DNA of 64,000 nt, taken from assembly GCA_963597355.1 (NCBI GenBank), contig CAVBPR010000013.1, positions 1 to 64,000 of the forward strand. Reading direction: 5' to 3'. A program made the position numbers and the translations under genes. The stretch is from UMGS1766 sp963597355 (GTDB lineage: Bacteria; Bacillota; Clostridia; Oscillospirales; Oscillospiraceae). This document shows, piece after piece, positions 14,587 to 22,849 of the stretch; the first letter of the stretch is position 1, and every line of letters begins with the position of its first letter. A model generated the notes under the pieces. The model was given only the letters and a program-made list of their open reading frames with translations, did not search any database and was not told the DNA's origin.

Positions 14587-15116
14587 AGTTATTGATTATG
14601 TGCGAAGGCCCGAATGAGTTAAAAATTATTAACATCCTATTGGAAAATCACGAGCTTAAATTTTCATCGGACGATTTGCTTGGCCTAGTTCCATACCATG
14701 CACGACAGATAAAATCCTCTGCGGCAGTAAAAATCGCTTTAGATTTGTATCCAGGCGAAGTACATGTTATGCGTATCGGAGACACACAAAACGAAATTCT
14801 TAAAATCCCTCAAGAGTATAAAGGGAAAATTGTGCTGGTGGAAAAATACTGTACAAAACCCGAATTAGAAATGCTACTTATTATCTCCGAAAATCTGGTA
14901 AACGAATATGAAAAAGTAAAAGCAAAGATTAAGCCAAAGACATTTGCTAAAGATAAAATTCGATGTGGCAAAAGAAGATATGACAACAGCACAATATTTT
15001 ACGACGAATATTATGGAGCGGACTGCAACAAATTAGTACACGCCATAAAAGAATATAAGCATCACAACGGTTCTCATAAAAAGGATGAACATTATTTAGC
15101 AGATCTTCTGAGGTAG
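14583..15116 (+). CDS. Short TOPRIM-like partner of module 2
   Basis: A 177-residue protein starting KLLIMCEGPNELKIINILLE, with a TOPRIM-type first Glu at residue 8. RIGDTQNE (Asp67) fills the position of the DxD strand, and YCTKPELEMLLIISENLVNE (Glu94, Glu96) looks like the downstream acidic motif of RloB/DUF4276-like proteins. The C-terminal half is basic and aromatic, ending with YKHHNGSHKKDEHYLADLLR. The ATGA overlap with the ATPase indicates coupled translation. It is shorter than the module 1 partner and unlike it outside the TOPRIM core. It is probably the effector of a second, distinct defence-like system. Confidence 0.68.
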   Translation: MKLLIMCEGPNELKIINILLENHELKFSSDDLLGLVPYHARQIKSSAAVKIALDLYPGEVHVMRIGDTQNEILKIPQEYKGKIVLVEKYCTKPELEMLLIISENLVNEYEKVKAKIKPKTFAKDKIRCGKRRYDNSTIFYDEYYGADCNKLVHAIKEYKHHNGSHKKDEHYLADLLR

Positions 15117-15335
15117 TTGCTGGATAAATTTTTCGAGTTTTACCCCAACCATTTTGTTGATGATGGACTGTCCGGTGTAGTGCAGATTCCACGACACTCC
15201 ATTTTCATGTGGTGGAACGGGTCAGCAATTACAGAACTCCGCCATATCGAACAGATGTTTTGTAGTATTCATAACAATTTGAAAAATAAAAACGGAAAAC
15301 TCTTTTCCAGAAATTGCAATTCAAGAAATCAAAAG
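15117..15335. other. Relic sequence after module 2
   Basis: A 219-base stretch with an open plus frame but no ATG or ribosome binding site. One part reads FYPNHFVDDGLSG, which faintly recalls the VDDGxSG motif of serine recombinases, so it may be a recombinase scrap. No other feature is seen. Confidence 0.3.
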
Positions 15336-15381
15336 CTGTAAATTATATCCAAATCTAAATCAAAGTAATATTCTGGTTGGG
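15336..15381 (+). repeat. Right direct repeat of defence island
   Basis: Matches 9847-9892 at 40 of 46 positions, starting CTGTAAATTATATCCAA and ending ATTCTGGTTGGG. It runs directly into a short tandem repeat of GGTTGGGGTA (two copies, 15376-15395), of the kind seen at integrase arm sites. Confidence 0.65.
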
Positions 15382-15424
15382 GTACGGTTGGGGTAGTTAA
15401 AAAAAGCAGGTAACTTATTAAAAG

Positions 15425-15460
15425 AAAAAACGACTGATTTTGTATAAAATCAGTCGTTTT
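15425..15460 (-). terminator. tRNA-Pro terminator
   Basis: ACGACTGATTTT (15430-15441) and AAAATCAGTCGT (15446-15457) form a 12-bp stem. On the minus strand it starts right after the tRNA CCA end and is followed by TTTTTTC. Confidence 0.85.
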
Positions 15461-15536
15461 TGGTCCGAGTGTTGAGATTCGAACTCAAGGCCTCTTGAAC
15501 CCCATTCAAGCGCGATACCAAACTTCGCCACACCCG
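15461..15536 (-). tRNA. tRNA-Pro (anticodon GGG)
   Basis: A 76-base cloverleaf on the minus strand. The acceptor CGGGTGT pairs with ACACTCG, the anticodon stem CTTGA/TCAAG encloses loop ATGGGGT with anticodon GGG, and the T-arm is TTGAG, TTCGAAT, CTCAA; CCA is encoded. It reads proline codons CCC/CCU. Its 3' end faces the defence island, a common landing site for integrases. Confidence 0.9.
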
Positions 15537-15715
15537 GAAACTATTTTATTGTCCGCTCATCAGCGACTTGATTATAATACTACATATGCAGAAAAAAATC
15601 AAGTGTTTTTTGAGAAAATTTCAAATTATTTTTTCAATATATATTTTTTCTGTAATCTTGTCTAAAACATGTATTGCATTCCTACGATCCCGCTGCATGG
15701 AAATTGAGCTGAGTG

Positions 15716-15744
15716 TGTACAACCGGCAGGATCAATGCTATAAT
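15716..15744 (+). promoter_or_regulatory. Promoter of the uracil-DNA glycosylase gene
   Basis: TGTACA (15716-15721), 17 bases, TATAAT (15739-15744). The -35 matches TTGACA at four of six positions. Confidence 0.55.
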
Positions 15745-15776
15745 ACTCCCATGAAACCATTTGAGGTGATTGATCC

Positions 15777-16346
15777 ATGAGTGAACGCAGTGACGCACTG
15801 CTTCAGTTGCAGCAGCAATGCTCCCATTGCCAGCGATGTGCGTTGGCCGACACACGAACAAATCTGGTCTTTGGTGACGGGTGTCCGGATACCCCTATTG
15901 TATTGATTGGCGAAGGCCCCGGCGAACAGGAGGACAAACAGGGTATACCGTTTGTCGGTCGCGCAGGAAAATTGTTGGATCAGATGCTGGACATCATTGG
16001 TCTAAACCGCAATCAATACTACATCTGCAACATTGTAAAATGTCGTCCTCCCCATAACCGCGATCCATTAAACACCGAACAAGATGCCTGCATCGATTGG
16101 CTCAATCAACAGCTTCATATTATTCAGCCAAAAATCATCATTTGCCTTGGTCGCATAGCCGCCTGCCGTCTCATTCGATCCGATTATAAAATCACCAAAG
16201 AACACGGCCAATGGATACAAAAAGATGGCGTCTGGATGACTGCAATCTACCATCCTTCCGCTCTGCTTCGCGATGAAAGCAAACGCCCGGAAACATTTGA
16301 CGACCTGAAATCAATTCAGAAAAAAATACGCGAGTGCATCGAATAA
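15777..16346 (+). CDS. Uracil-DNA glycosylase family 4
   Basis: A 189-residue DNA repair enzyme that removes uracil from DNA as the first step of base excision repair. The N-terminal Cys pair in CSHCQRCAL and later cysteines (CNIVKCRP) would bind the 4Fe-4S cluster of family 4/5 UDGs. The active-site motif GEGPGEQED (about residues 46-54) and the C-terminal HPSALLRDESKR are typical. The length fits the family. The ATG follows GAGGTGATTGATCC. A -10 box TATAAT lies at 15739-15744. It is a single-gene unit closed by a terminator, and the first clearly chromosomal protein gene right of the island. Confidence 0.92.
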   Translation: MSERSDALLQLQQQCSHCQRCALADTRTNLVFGDGCPDTPIVLIGEGPGEQEDKQGIPFVGRAGKLLDQMLDIIGLNRNQYYICNIVKCRPPHNRDPLNTEQDACIDWLNQQLHIIQPKIIICLGRIAACRLIRSDYKITKEHGQWIQKDGVWMTAIYHPSALLRDESKRPETFDDLKSIQKKIRECIE

Positions 16347-16363
16347 AATGCACTCGCGTTTTT
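16329..16363. terminator. Bidirectional terminator, UDG and GerMN genes
   Basis: CGCGAGTGCAT (16329-16339) and ATGCACTCGCG (16348-16358), followed by TTTTTC. It lies between convergent genes and overlaps the end of the UDG reading frame. Confidence 0.85.
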
Positions 16364-16364
16364 C

Positions 16365-17243
16365 TTAATTTTTCTCCGTGTAAGTGTCTGCCCACCCCTC
16401 AATCTTGTTTCCATTTTCAAGGAAACGCACCGATGAAATATCTTCCAACTGGCACAAGGAATTGACGATTGCGTAGAGTTTTAACTCATAGGTTTCTGTT
16501 GGCTGACAGATGCTCTCCAAAAGTATCTTATCCATGGTAACGGTACACACTCCCTGCCGGACAGACGAAGCGTAGATCTTTCCTCCTGTAGGCAAAAAAG
16601 CGGTCATAGTTTCATCGCTTGGCCCCGCTACAAGCTGCTCTAAAATCTCGTTTGCCAAATCAATTCCCGAATTTGACAACGCAGAAAGCGTCCTTTTTTC
16701 GTTTCCTAACCCAGTTCCGTCCTCCAACGGAAAATAGAGAATTTCTTCCACGGTGATCGGATCTTCTGTTTCTCCGTATAGCAACACATCATCAGAAGAA
16801 AGTGTACTTGCCGCTGCCCCCGGCAGTGTCTTTCCCGCCACAGTAATAAACACGGAATCGATACCCTCCAGTTGTGTCAGGGTCAGGACAATGCAATACT
16901 CCGCTTTTGTAAGATTAATACCCGTCAGTTGACCAAACTCCTCCGATAAATCCAAGCTTGCGACATCATCTGTTACTGACCAGCCCAGAAGCTTCGTTCC
17001 ATCCGGAGCAAAGGAGCTCAGTCGCGTGGTATCCTTCGGCGATTGCAGCAATCGTTCCATTACAGAAGGAACGGTCAAATCTTCGACTGTCTGCGTTTCC
17101 GAATCGATCGCAGCTCCGGAAAGCACATCTGCAACAGAGATAAAATAAACCTCAATCGCATTATTCTGCTCTGCGTTTTTCCCACAGCCAGGCACATAAA
17201 TCAGCGCAACCGTCATCATCAGTGCAAGAATCCGTTGTTTCAT
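16365..17243 (-). CDS. GerMN-domain lipoprotein
   Basis: A 292-residue lipoprotein with signal peptide MKQRILALMMTVALIYVPGC (lipobox VPGC). Two GerMN-like repeats follow, about residues 55-150 and 190-285, each ending in a beta pattern such as SVFITVAGKTLPG or SVRFLENGNKIEG. GerMN domains occur in GerM, which localises sporulation and germination factors in Bacillus, and in lipoproteins paired with two-component systems. The ATGA overlap with the histidine kinase gene puts it in the same operon, so it may modulate that kinase's extracellular sensing. Confidence 0.85.
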   Translation of the reverse strand: MKQRILALMMTVALIYVPGCGKNAEQNNAIEVYFISVADVLSGAAIDSETQTVEDLTVPSVMERLLQSPKDTTRLSSFAPDGTKLLGWSVTDDVASLDLSEEFGQLTGINLTKAEYCIVLTLTQLEGIDSVFITVAGKTLPGAAASTLSSDDVLLYGETEDPITVEEILYFPLEDGTGLGNEKRTLSALSNSGIDLANEILEQLVAGPSDETMTAFLPTGGKIYASSVRQGVCTVTMDKILLESICQPTETYELKLYAIVNSLCQLEDISSVRFLENGNKIEGWADTYTEKN

Positions 17244-18697
17244 CCTGCATCAACCTCTTTCTCCAGCAATGGAAAGCGCACTTGAAAGATTGTGCCCCCC
17301 TCAGGACGATCACTAACACGAATTGTCCCGCTACTGGATGCGACCGTATCCCGTACAATTGACAATCCTAACCCAGTGCCGCCTGCCTCTCGGGAACGGG
17401 CTTTATCCACGCGATAAAACCGGTCAAAGATCTTTTCCTTATCTTCATCCGGAATACCAATACCGGAATCTGCGACAGTGAGAAGCGCACAACCGGATTC
17501 ACAGTGCAGGGTAACCCAGACCGCACCGTTGACAACATTATACTTTATTGCGTTTTCAACCAAATTGAAAACAACCTGATACATTTCATCCGATGATGAG
17601 AGGATGTTGCACTTTGTCTCCAAATCCGAATGAATGCAAATGCCTCTTTCCTCTGCAATGGGCATCAGCATCCTCAGTGCATCTTTCGCAACTTCTGCCA
17701 AATTGACTTTTCCATGCGGAACCATTTTCCCGTTATCCATTCTGGTCAGCGCCAGCAATTCTTCTGTGATACGGGTCAGTCGATCTACTTCTGTTCCAAT
17801 GTCCGTCACAAAATCCCGAATGGTTTCTTCGTCCATATCCGCATTTTGATTGATGGAATCTGTCAAAAGCTTAATGGAGGCCAGCGGCGTTTTCAATTCA
17901 TGGGACGCATCTGCTACAAAGCGTTTTCTTACCGCATCTGTCTTTTCCAGACGCTCGGTTAATTCATTAAATGTGGTCGCCAATTCCGTCAGTTCGTCCT
18001 GCCCGGACACCTTCAACCGCGTAGAATATACCCCGTCCCCCCACTGGTTGATTCCCGTGATCATTCGACTGATGCGTCGCGTCATCGTTCGGGCCAAAAG
18101 CAGACTGAGCAGCATAGCCAAGGCAACCAAAACAACAGAAATGCGCAGCAAATTTTGCCGCAATCCGACAATAATTCCGCCCTGTTCGCTGTCGTATTCG
18201 TAAAGGTAAACCGCACCAATCACCGCATTGCGGTATTGAACCGGGGTTGCGGCAGAACTGCGAAATACGCCATCTCGATAAGATGAAGTAAAAACATCCT
18301 TTCCGTTCAATGCCCGGCTGATCTCCTGCAGCATTGCGTAACGCCGACCGGAAAAGGGTGTTTCTGTGTCATATAAAATCAAACCGTCCGGATCCGTCAC
18401 CAGAACTCTGGTTATACCGCTTTCATCCAACATCTCCATCACTTGTGTTACGCCATCCTGGGTAAGCTCTCCCAGAGACGCAACCGTCGATGCAATTACA
18501 GCCGCTTGATTTTGCATGGATGTCTGTTTCGTTTTAAATACCAAATCCTGAGATGTGAATATAGGATAGATATTCAGCAGCATTAAAACCGAAAGAATCA
18601 GCGCAAGATAGGAGATTGCAAACTTAATCTGTATGCTGCGATGCAATGGCGTGTGATGGGTTTGTTTTTTCGCCATATCGTCCTTCATCTGCCTCAT
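17240..18697 (-). CDS. Sensor histidine kinase
   Basis: A 485-residue membrane kinase. One membrane helix lies at about residues 26-48, followed by an extracellular sensor with a PAS/Cache-like strand (GITRVLVTDPDGLILYDTE) and a second helix at about 183-203. A HAMP linker (ARTMTRRISRMI) comes next, then the phospho-acceptor His266 in ASHELKTPLASI. The HATPase domain has the N box (LVENAIKYN), the G1 box (VADSGIGIP), FDRFYRVDKARS and GGTGLGLSIV. It resembles WalK/ResE/PhoR-type kinases. Several start codons are possible (18697, 18688, 18676); the ATG nearest the regulator stop is given. It works with the adjoining response regulator. Confidence 0.92.
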   Translation of the reverse strand: MRQMKDDMAKKQTHHTPLHRSIQIKFAISYLALILSVLMLLNIYPIFTSQDLVFKTKQTSMQNQAAVIASTVASLGELTQDGVTQVMEMLDESGITRVLVTDPDGLILYDTETPFSGRRYAMLQEISRALNGKDVFTSSYRDGVFRSSAATPVQYRNAVIGAVYLYEYDSEQGGIIVGLRQNLLRISVVLVALAMLLSLLLARTMTRRISRMITGINQWGDGVYSTRLKVSGQDELTELATTFNELTERLEKTDAVRKRFVADASHELKTPLASIKLLTDSINQNADMDEETIRDFVTDIGTEVDRLTRITEELLALTRMDNGKMVPHGKVNLAEVAKDALRMLMPIAEERGICIHSDLETKCNILSSSDEMYQVVFNLVENAIKYNVVNGAVWVTLHCESGCALLTVADSGIGIPDEDKEKIFDRFYRVDKARSREAGGTGLGLSIVRDTVASSSGTIRVSDRPEGGTIFQVRFPLLEKEVDAG

Positions 18698-18698
18698 C

Positions 18699-19388
18699 TC
18701 AACCCTGATTTAAATAATATCCAACGCCCCATTTGGTGCAAATGATGGTGGGATTTGCCGAATCATTCTCTACCTTTTCCCGCAGTCGCCGAATGTGAAC
18801 GTCCACTGTTCTGGGATCCCCCTCAAAATCATAGCCCCAAACAAGGTCAAGCAAGCTGTCTCTGCTGTATACCCGGCCTGGATTTCGCATAAACAGTTCC
18901 AGCAAATCAAATTCACGAACGGTGAGAGGAACTTCCTCCTCTTCTTTTCTCACCACACGTTTCGCCATATCCAAACTCAAAGTGCCGACCGACAGAACTT
19001 CGGGCTCTTCCTTTTTCTGCTGTTTCTCCTTCATTCCAGATCGGCGGATCAGCGCGCGAATTCTTGCCTTCAGTTCCAATATATTGAACGGTTTCGTCAC
19101 ATAATCATCTGCGCCAGACTCTAATCCAATGATTTTATCTGCATCCTCACTGCGGGCAGTCAACATAATAATCGGGACATCCGAAAATTCACGAATTTTT
19201 ACGCATACCTGCAATCCGTCCATTTTCGGCATCATTAAATCAAGAATAATCAAATCATATTCATTTGCCCGCGCCATTTCCAGCGCCTGTTCTCCATCAT
19301 AACCCACATCCACATCATACTCATTTTGCAAATTGAAACGGATGCCTTTTACAATAATCTTTTCGTCATCTACGACTAATATTTTCAA
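18699..19388 (-). CDS. OmpR/PhoB-family response regulator
   Basis: A 229-residue regulator. The receiver domain (residues 1-118) has the acidic pair DDE at 7-9, phosphorylated Asp50 in IILDLMMPKMDG, the Thr of IIMLTARSE and the Lys of VTKPF. The C-terminal winged helix (about 130-228) contains LTVREFDLLELFMRNPGRVY and RTVDVHIRRLREKVE. It pairs with the histidine kinase 1 base downstream. The operon order comEA-like, regulator, kinase, GerMN lipoprotein suggests envelope or sporulation-related signalling. The target genes cannot be told. Confidence 0.94.
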   Translation of the reverse strand: MKILVVDDEKIIVKGIRFNLQNEYDVDVGYDGEQALEMARANEYDLIILDLMMPKMDGLQVCVKIREFSDVPIIMLTARSEDADKIIGLESGADDYVTKPFNILELKARIRALIRRSGMKEKQQKKEEPEVLSVGTLSLDMAKRVVRKEEEEVPLTVREFDLLELFMRNPGRVYSRDSLLDLVWGYDFEGDPRTVDVHIRRLREKVENDSANPTIICTKWGVGYYLNQG

Positions 19389-19402
19389 CGGGATCTTCCT
19401 CT

Positions 19403-19768
19403 CTATGAAACCGTTACCAAACCATCCAATTCTTCCAGAATGCCGGCTGAAATACCAGGAACTTTTTTCAATTCTGCAACGCTTTGAAACCTTCCGTATT
19501 GATCGCGATAATCGATAATTGCCTGTGCTCGGCTCGCTCCAATCTCCGGAAGTGTCATAAGCTCATCCAACGTAGCCTGATTTAGATCAATCGGATCCGA
19601 ATTATTTACCTCCACTGCAGGAACTCCTGATATCTGATATGCCCCACCCCGTTGGGTAGAAATCTGCACGCCTTTTGTCTGGGTTGTAGAAAACCATACC
19701 ACCAGGAAAATCACCGTCATAGCGGCAGTCATCGCAAGGAGCAAAATTTCATACCAACGCATCTTCAT
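19403..19768 (-). CDS. ComEA-like helix-hairpin-helix protein
   Basis: A 121-residue membrane-anchored DNA-binding protein. An N-terminal membrane helix (LLLAMTAAMTVIFLVVWF) is followed by a short linker, and a ComEA-type double helix-hairpin-helix occupies the C-terminal half (DLNQATLDELMTLPEIGASR and VAELKKVPGISAGILEEL). ComEA binds incoming DNA at the surface during transformation; this protein lacks the SLBB domain of longer ComEA. The ATG at 19768 is favoured by GGGGAACGGA upstream; one at 19786 is possible. It sits 14 bases before the response regulator gene and is probably cotranscribed. Confidence 0.82.
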   Translation of the reverse strand: MKMRWYEILLLAMTAAMTVIFLVVWFSTTQTKGVQISTQRGGAYQISGVPAVEVNNSDPIDLNQATLDELMTLPEIGASRAQAIIDYRDQYGRFQSVAELKKVPGISAGILEELDGLVTVS

Positions 19769-19789
19769 ACTTATTCCGTTCCCCATTCA

Positions 19790-19818
19790 TTGCATGGTAA
19801 ACATAAATCTGCTATAAT
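19790..19818 (+). promoter_or_regulatory. Promoter of D,D-carboxypeptidase gene
   Basis: TTGCAT (19790-19795), 17 bases, TATAAT (19813-19818), 64 bases before the start codon. It is divergent from the comEA-like operon. Confidence 0.7.
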
Positions 19819-19881
19819 GGACGGCGACAGTTCACCTTGTCCTAATTACCTTTATTATATCATATGATACAGGAGTTTCCT

Positions 19882-21240
19882 ATGAAAAAAAAGCGTTTTA
19901 TATCCTTGTTTCTTGCCGTCATCACCGTATGCTCCCTTTGCATATCCAGTGCTGCCGCAGTGAATTCCGAACTTCTCACTTCCATGGATGTACAAGCCAA
20001 AGCCGCGCTACTGGTCGATATGGATACTGACTATGTGCTCTATGAGAAAAATGCAGACGAACGAACCTACCCCGCCAGCATTACAAAAGTGCTCACGGCG
20101 CTGATGGTTTTGGAGGCTGTTGACGCCGGCACACTGAGTCTGGATCAGGTGATCACCGCCGGTGACACTGCATGGCAGGGACTGGACAGCACCAGCAGCA
20201 ACCAGAACATTAAAGTCGGCGAGGAAATGACCGTTGAGGATCTGCTCTACTGCCTCCTGGTTGCTTCCGCAAACGAAGCCGCAAACATCCTAGCTGTGAC
20301 GGTTTCCGGCAGCATCGAAAGCTTTGTGGAAGAAATGAACAATGAGCTGAGCCAGCTTGGCTGCTCCGGCTCCCACTTTACGAATCCACACGGTATGCCC
20401 AACATCAATCACTACACAACCGCTCGCGATCTTTATAAAATTGCAAAAGCCGCAATGAACAACAGTACCTTCCGCAAAATTGTTTCCACCACAGAATATT
20501 ACGTGGAGCCAACGAATATGACCACCACTCGCCGTCATTTCTATAACACCAACGGGCTCCTTTCCAACAAAAAATATCTGGGTTATTATTACGAAAACTG
20601 CATCGGCATCAAAACCGGATCGACGGATGCCGCTGGCTATTGCCTGCTTTCCGCCGCACAGAAGGACAATCAGACTCTGATTTGTGTCATGCTGGGCTGC
20701 GAAAACCCGACCGATGCAAGCGGAAACATACAGCGGTTGCAGTTCTCGGAAAGCAAACGACTCTATGAGTGGGGATTCAAAAATTTCTCAGATCGCACCA
20801 TTGTTGATACCTCTACTCCCATTGCTGAAGTTCCAGTAACCCTCTCCAGCGAAAATGATTACGTGACGGTAAAGGTGTCCCAGTCCATTTCCGCGCAACT
20901 ACCCAACGATGTCAATCTCAGTGATTTTCAATTGGTGACGAACCTTCCCGAATCGGTCGAAGCACCAATCGAAAGCGGGCAAGTGCTTGGCTCGCTGACG
21001 GTTACATTGGACGGAGAATCTTATGGCACGGTTGATCTGGTCGCCGTAAACAGCGTCTCCCGCTCCTCTTTCCTTGCCGCTAAACAGAGTGTCACGATTT
21101 TTCTGCATAGCTGGCAATTTATGCTGATTGTAACATTGATCGCTGTGATCATCATCGTTCTGATCATTATACGAATCGTCATAATTCATCGCAGAAACAC
21201 TTATAGCGGCCGCAGATACCATGGCCGCAAACGCAAATAA
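19882..21240 (+). CDS. D-alanyl-D-alanine carboxypeptidase (PBP5/DacF type)
   Basis: A 452-residue penicillin-binding protein that trims the terminal D-Ala of peptidoglycan pentapeptides outside the membrane. The signal peptide (MKKKRFISLFLAVITVCSLC) is followed by the S11 peptidase domain with Ser66 in ASITK, SAN at about 129 (LLVASANEAAN) and KTG at about 244 (GIKTGSTDAAGYC). A PBP5 C-terminal beta domain follows, then a membrane helix (about 410-435) and a basic tail (RRNTYSGRRYHGRKRK). The ATG at 19882 follows AGGAGTTTCCT. Its own promoter lies upstream and a bidirectional terminator follows. Confidence 0.95.
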   Translation: MKKKRFISLFLAVITVCSLCISSAAAVNSELLTSMDVQAKAALLVDMDTDYVLYEKNADERTYPASITKVLTALMVLEAVDAGTLSLDQVITAGDTAWQGLDSTSSNQNIKVGEEMTVEDLLYCLLVASANEAANILAVTVSGSIESFVEEMNNELSQLGCSGSHFTNPHGMPNINHYTTARDLYKIAKAAMNNSTFRKIVSTTEYYVEPTNMTTTRRHFYNTNGLLSNKKYLGYYYENCIGIKTGSTDAAGYCLLSAAQKDNQTLICVMLGCENPTDASGNIQRLQFSESKRLYEWGFKNFSDRTIVDTSTPIAEVPVTLSSENDYVTVKVSQSISAQLPNDVNLSDFQLVTNLPESVEAPIESGQVLGSLTVTLDGESYGTVDLVAVNSVSRSSFLAAKQSVTIFLHSWQFMLIVTLIAVIIIVLIIIRIVIIHRRNTYSGRRYHGRKRK

Positions 21241-21280
21241 TCTTTTTTCTCACCCGCACATCCACTATAAAATCCAATAC

Positions 21281-21320
21281 GAGAGGCCGAGGATATTACT
21301 CCCCGGCCTCTCTTGTTTTC
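21281..21320. terminator. Bidirectional terminator
   Basis: GAGAGGCCGAGG (21281-21292) and CCCCGGCCTCTC (21301-21312) with TTGTTTTC after it. It separates the carboxypeptidase gene from the convergent ABC transporter operon. Confidence 0.8.
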
Positions 21321-21337
21321 GACGATTAGAGTTATAA

Positions 21338-21979
21338 TCATACGGAAATCTTCTGTATTTTTCCGTGATCCATTTCATGAACGGTATCGCAAAGAATTGC
21401 AATATCCTCCGTTGAATGGGAAGCAATCAGAATTGTCTTTCCCAACCTGCGCAGATCCAGCAAATAGGTTCGCATCTCCCCAACGCCTTCTTTATCCAGT
21501 CCGTTGAACGGTTCATCCAGGATCAGAATCTCCGGATCTTCCATGATTGCCTGCGCCAAGCCCAAACGCTGACGCATACCAAGACTGTACTTGCGCACCT
21601 TGCGTTTTAAATCAGGATCAAGGCCAACATTTCGCATTGCCGTGCGTATCTGCTCTGTGCCAATCCTGTGATTCAGCGCAGCCAGCAGTTTCAGATTTCG
21701 CATCCCGCTGTACTGCGGAAGAAACCCCGGTGTTTCAATGATAATGCCCATATTATCCGGGAAATCGATCTCCTTCCCTACCTGGCGGTTTTGAACGAGA
21801 ACAGTTCCTTCTGTTTGGCGCACAAAGCCACAAATGCACTTCATCAGCATGGTTTTACCGCTTCCGTTGCGGCCTACAAGGCCATGGATCTGTCCCTGCT
21901 CGAAAGAAACCGTGACATCCTGCAAAATCTGGTGCTTATCAATTTGGAGCGACAGATTTTTTACTTCGATCGCATTCAT
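21338..21979 (-). CDS. ABC transporter ATP-binding protein
   Basis: A 213-residue ATPase of the bacitracin/lantibiotic-type (CcmA-like) exporters. Walker A is GLVGRNGSGKTMLMK, the signature is KYSLGMRQRLGLAQAI, Walker B is EILILDEPFNGLD, and the H-loop is LIASHSTED. The length is short but typical of single-domain subunits of this class. It ends the operon lipoprotein, membrane protein, membrane protein, ATPase. Its ATG directly abuts the stop of the preceding membrane gene. The substrate is unknown; such systems often give immunity to antimicrobial peptides. Confidence 0.92.
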   Translation of the reverse strand: MNAIEVKNLSLQIDKHQILQDVTVSFEQGQIHGLVGRNGSGKTMLMKCICGFVRQTEGTVLVQNRQVGKEIDFPDNMGIIIETPGFLPQYSGMRNLKLLAALNHRIGTEQIRTAMRNVGLDPDLKRKVRKYSLGMRQRLGLAQAIMEDPEILILDEPFNGLDKEGVGEMRTYLLDLRRLGKTILIASHSTEDIAILCDTVHEMDHGKIQKISV

Positions 21980-22849
21980 TTACTGCACCTCCAAAATGGA
22001 ATCATAATTGTAATTACGAATGCGCCAGATGGATACGATCATCAGCGCAAGGATCAGTCCGCCGAAATAGATATAAGAAACTTCCAACTGCATAATGGGT
22101 TTGCGATAATAATCCGAAAAATGCATTTTTACCAGTGCATGTGCCACCGGAAAAAGCCAGGCTGCACTGGAATTGATGAATGCCAGCGCCTGCCCCACCG
22201 CCACCATACCGGCAGAGACAATAAATCCTATGCGCCGCAGTTTCAGCACGCTGAACACAAGCTGGATCATGCCGATGAGAAGCAGCAATAGCGCTACCAG
22301 CGCTGCGCTTTGAAACGCTGCTTCGGGCAACAGCATCTGCCGATAAAGCTGGCCAGTCAGTAATGTTCCAACAAAGCTGCCCACCTCTTCCGGAAACGCC
22401 AGCAGATAATTAACTGCCACACTGCTCCACCCGGACCCCCATGAGCAATGGATCAATGAGACACCGGTAATAAACAGGAAAAGGCCACTGATGTAACTGA
22501 GCACATGTGTCAGCATTAACACAATTTGCGCCAATACCCAATTCAACCGGCCGATACGGGGAATGAAAAAAGCAGAGTTGTTATCTACTCTTGGATAGTC
22601 ACTGATAAGAACCAGAAACACCAACGGTACGGCAAGCATAATAAGCTGGACATTGCAAACTGCCGTAAACGGTTCCAGGACAGATAACTTTTCGCCCATT
22701 TTCTCTGCCATGGAAAACAGCGGCTGCAACACAAAGCTATGGATGAACACCAGTAACGCAACAAACACGACCATACGCGCATCGCTGATCCACTTGACAT
22801 ACTCACAGCGAACACAGAGAAGAAGTTTCCGCAGGTTGATTTTACGCAC
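21980..22849 (-). CDS. ABC transporter permease (ABC-2 like), subunit 1
   Basis: A 289-residue membrane protein with about six predicted helices (for example VVFVALLVFIHSFVL, LIMLAVPLVFLVLISDY, AALVALLLLLIGMIQLVF, YIYFGGLILALMIVSIW). It has no recognised soluble domain. It overlaps the upstream membrane gene by 8 bases and abuts the ATPase gene, so it is one of two dissimilar membrane subunits of a four-gene export system. Confidence 0.78.
   Translation of the reverse strand: MRKINLRKLLLCVRCEYVKWISDARMVVFVALLVFIHSFVLQPLFSMAEKMGEKLSVLEPFTAVCNVQLIMLAVPLVFLVLISDYPRVDNNSAFFIPRIGRLNWVLAQIVLMLTHVLSYISGLFLFITGVSLIHCSWGSGWSSVAVNYLLAFPEEVGSFVGTLLTGQLYRQMLLPEAAFQSAALVALLLLLIGMIQLVFSVLKLRRIGFIVSAGMVAVGQALAFINSSAAWLFPVAHALVKMHFSDYYRKPIMQLEVSYIYFGGLILALMIVSIWRIRNYNYDSILEVQ

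Larger units (their letters stand above)
9847..15381. mobile_element. Repeat-flanked island with two ATPase/TOPRIM modules
   Basis: An AT-rich segment of about 5.5 kb bounded by 46-base direct repeats at 9847-9892 and 15336-15381 (40 of 46 identical). It contains a broken tyrosine integrase at the left and two two-gene modules with their own promoters, and its right end lies 80 bases from the 3' end of tRNA-Pro. The direct repeats, the integrase relic and the base composition unlike the chromosome to the right indicate an acquired island that can no longer move by its own integrase. Confidence 0.65.

Noticed and set aside
15117..15335. A possible serine recombinase fragment (VDDGLSG).
   Set aside because: Only seven residues match, and there is no start codon, so it was kept as a gap note rather than a gene.
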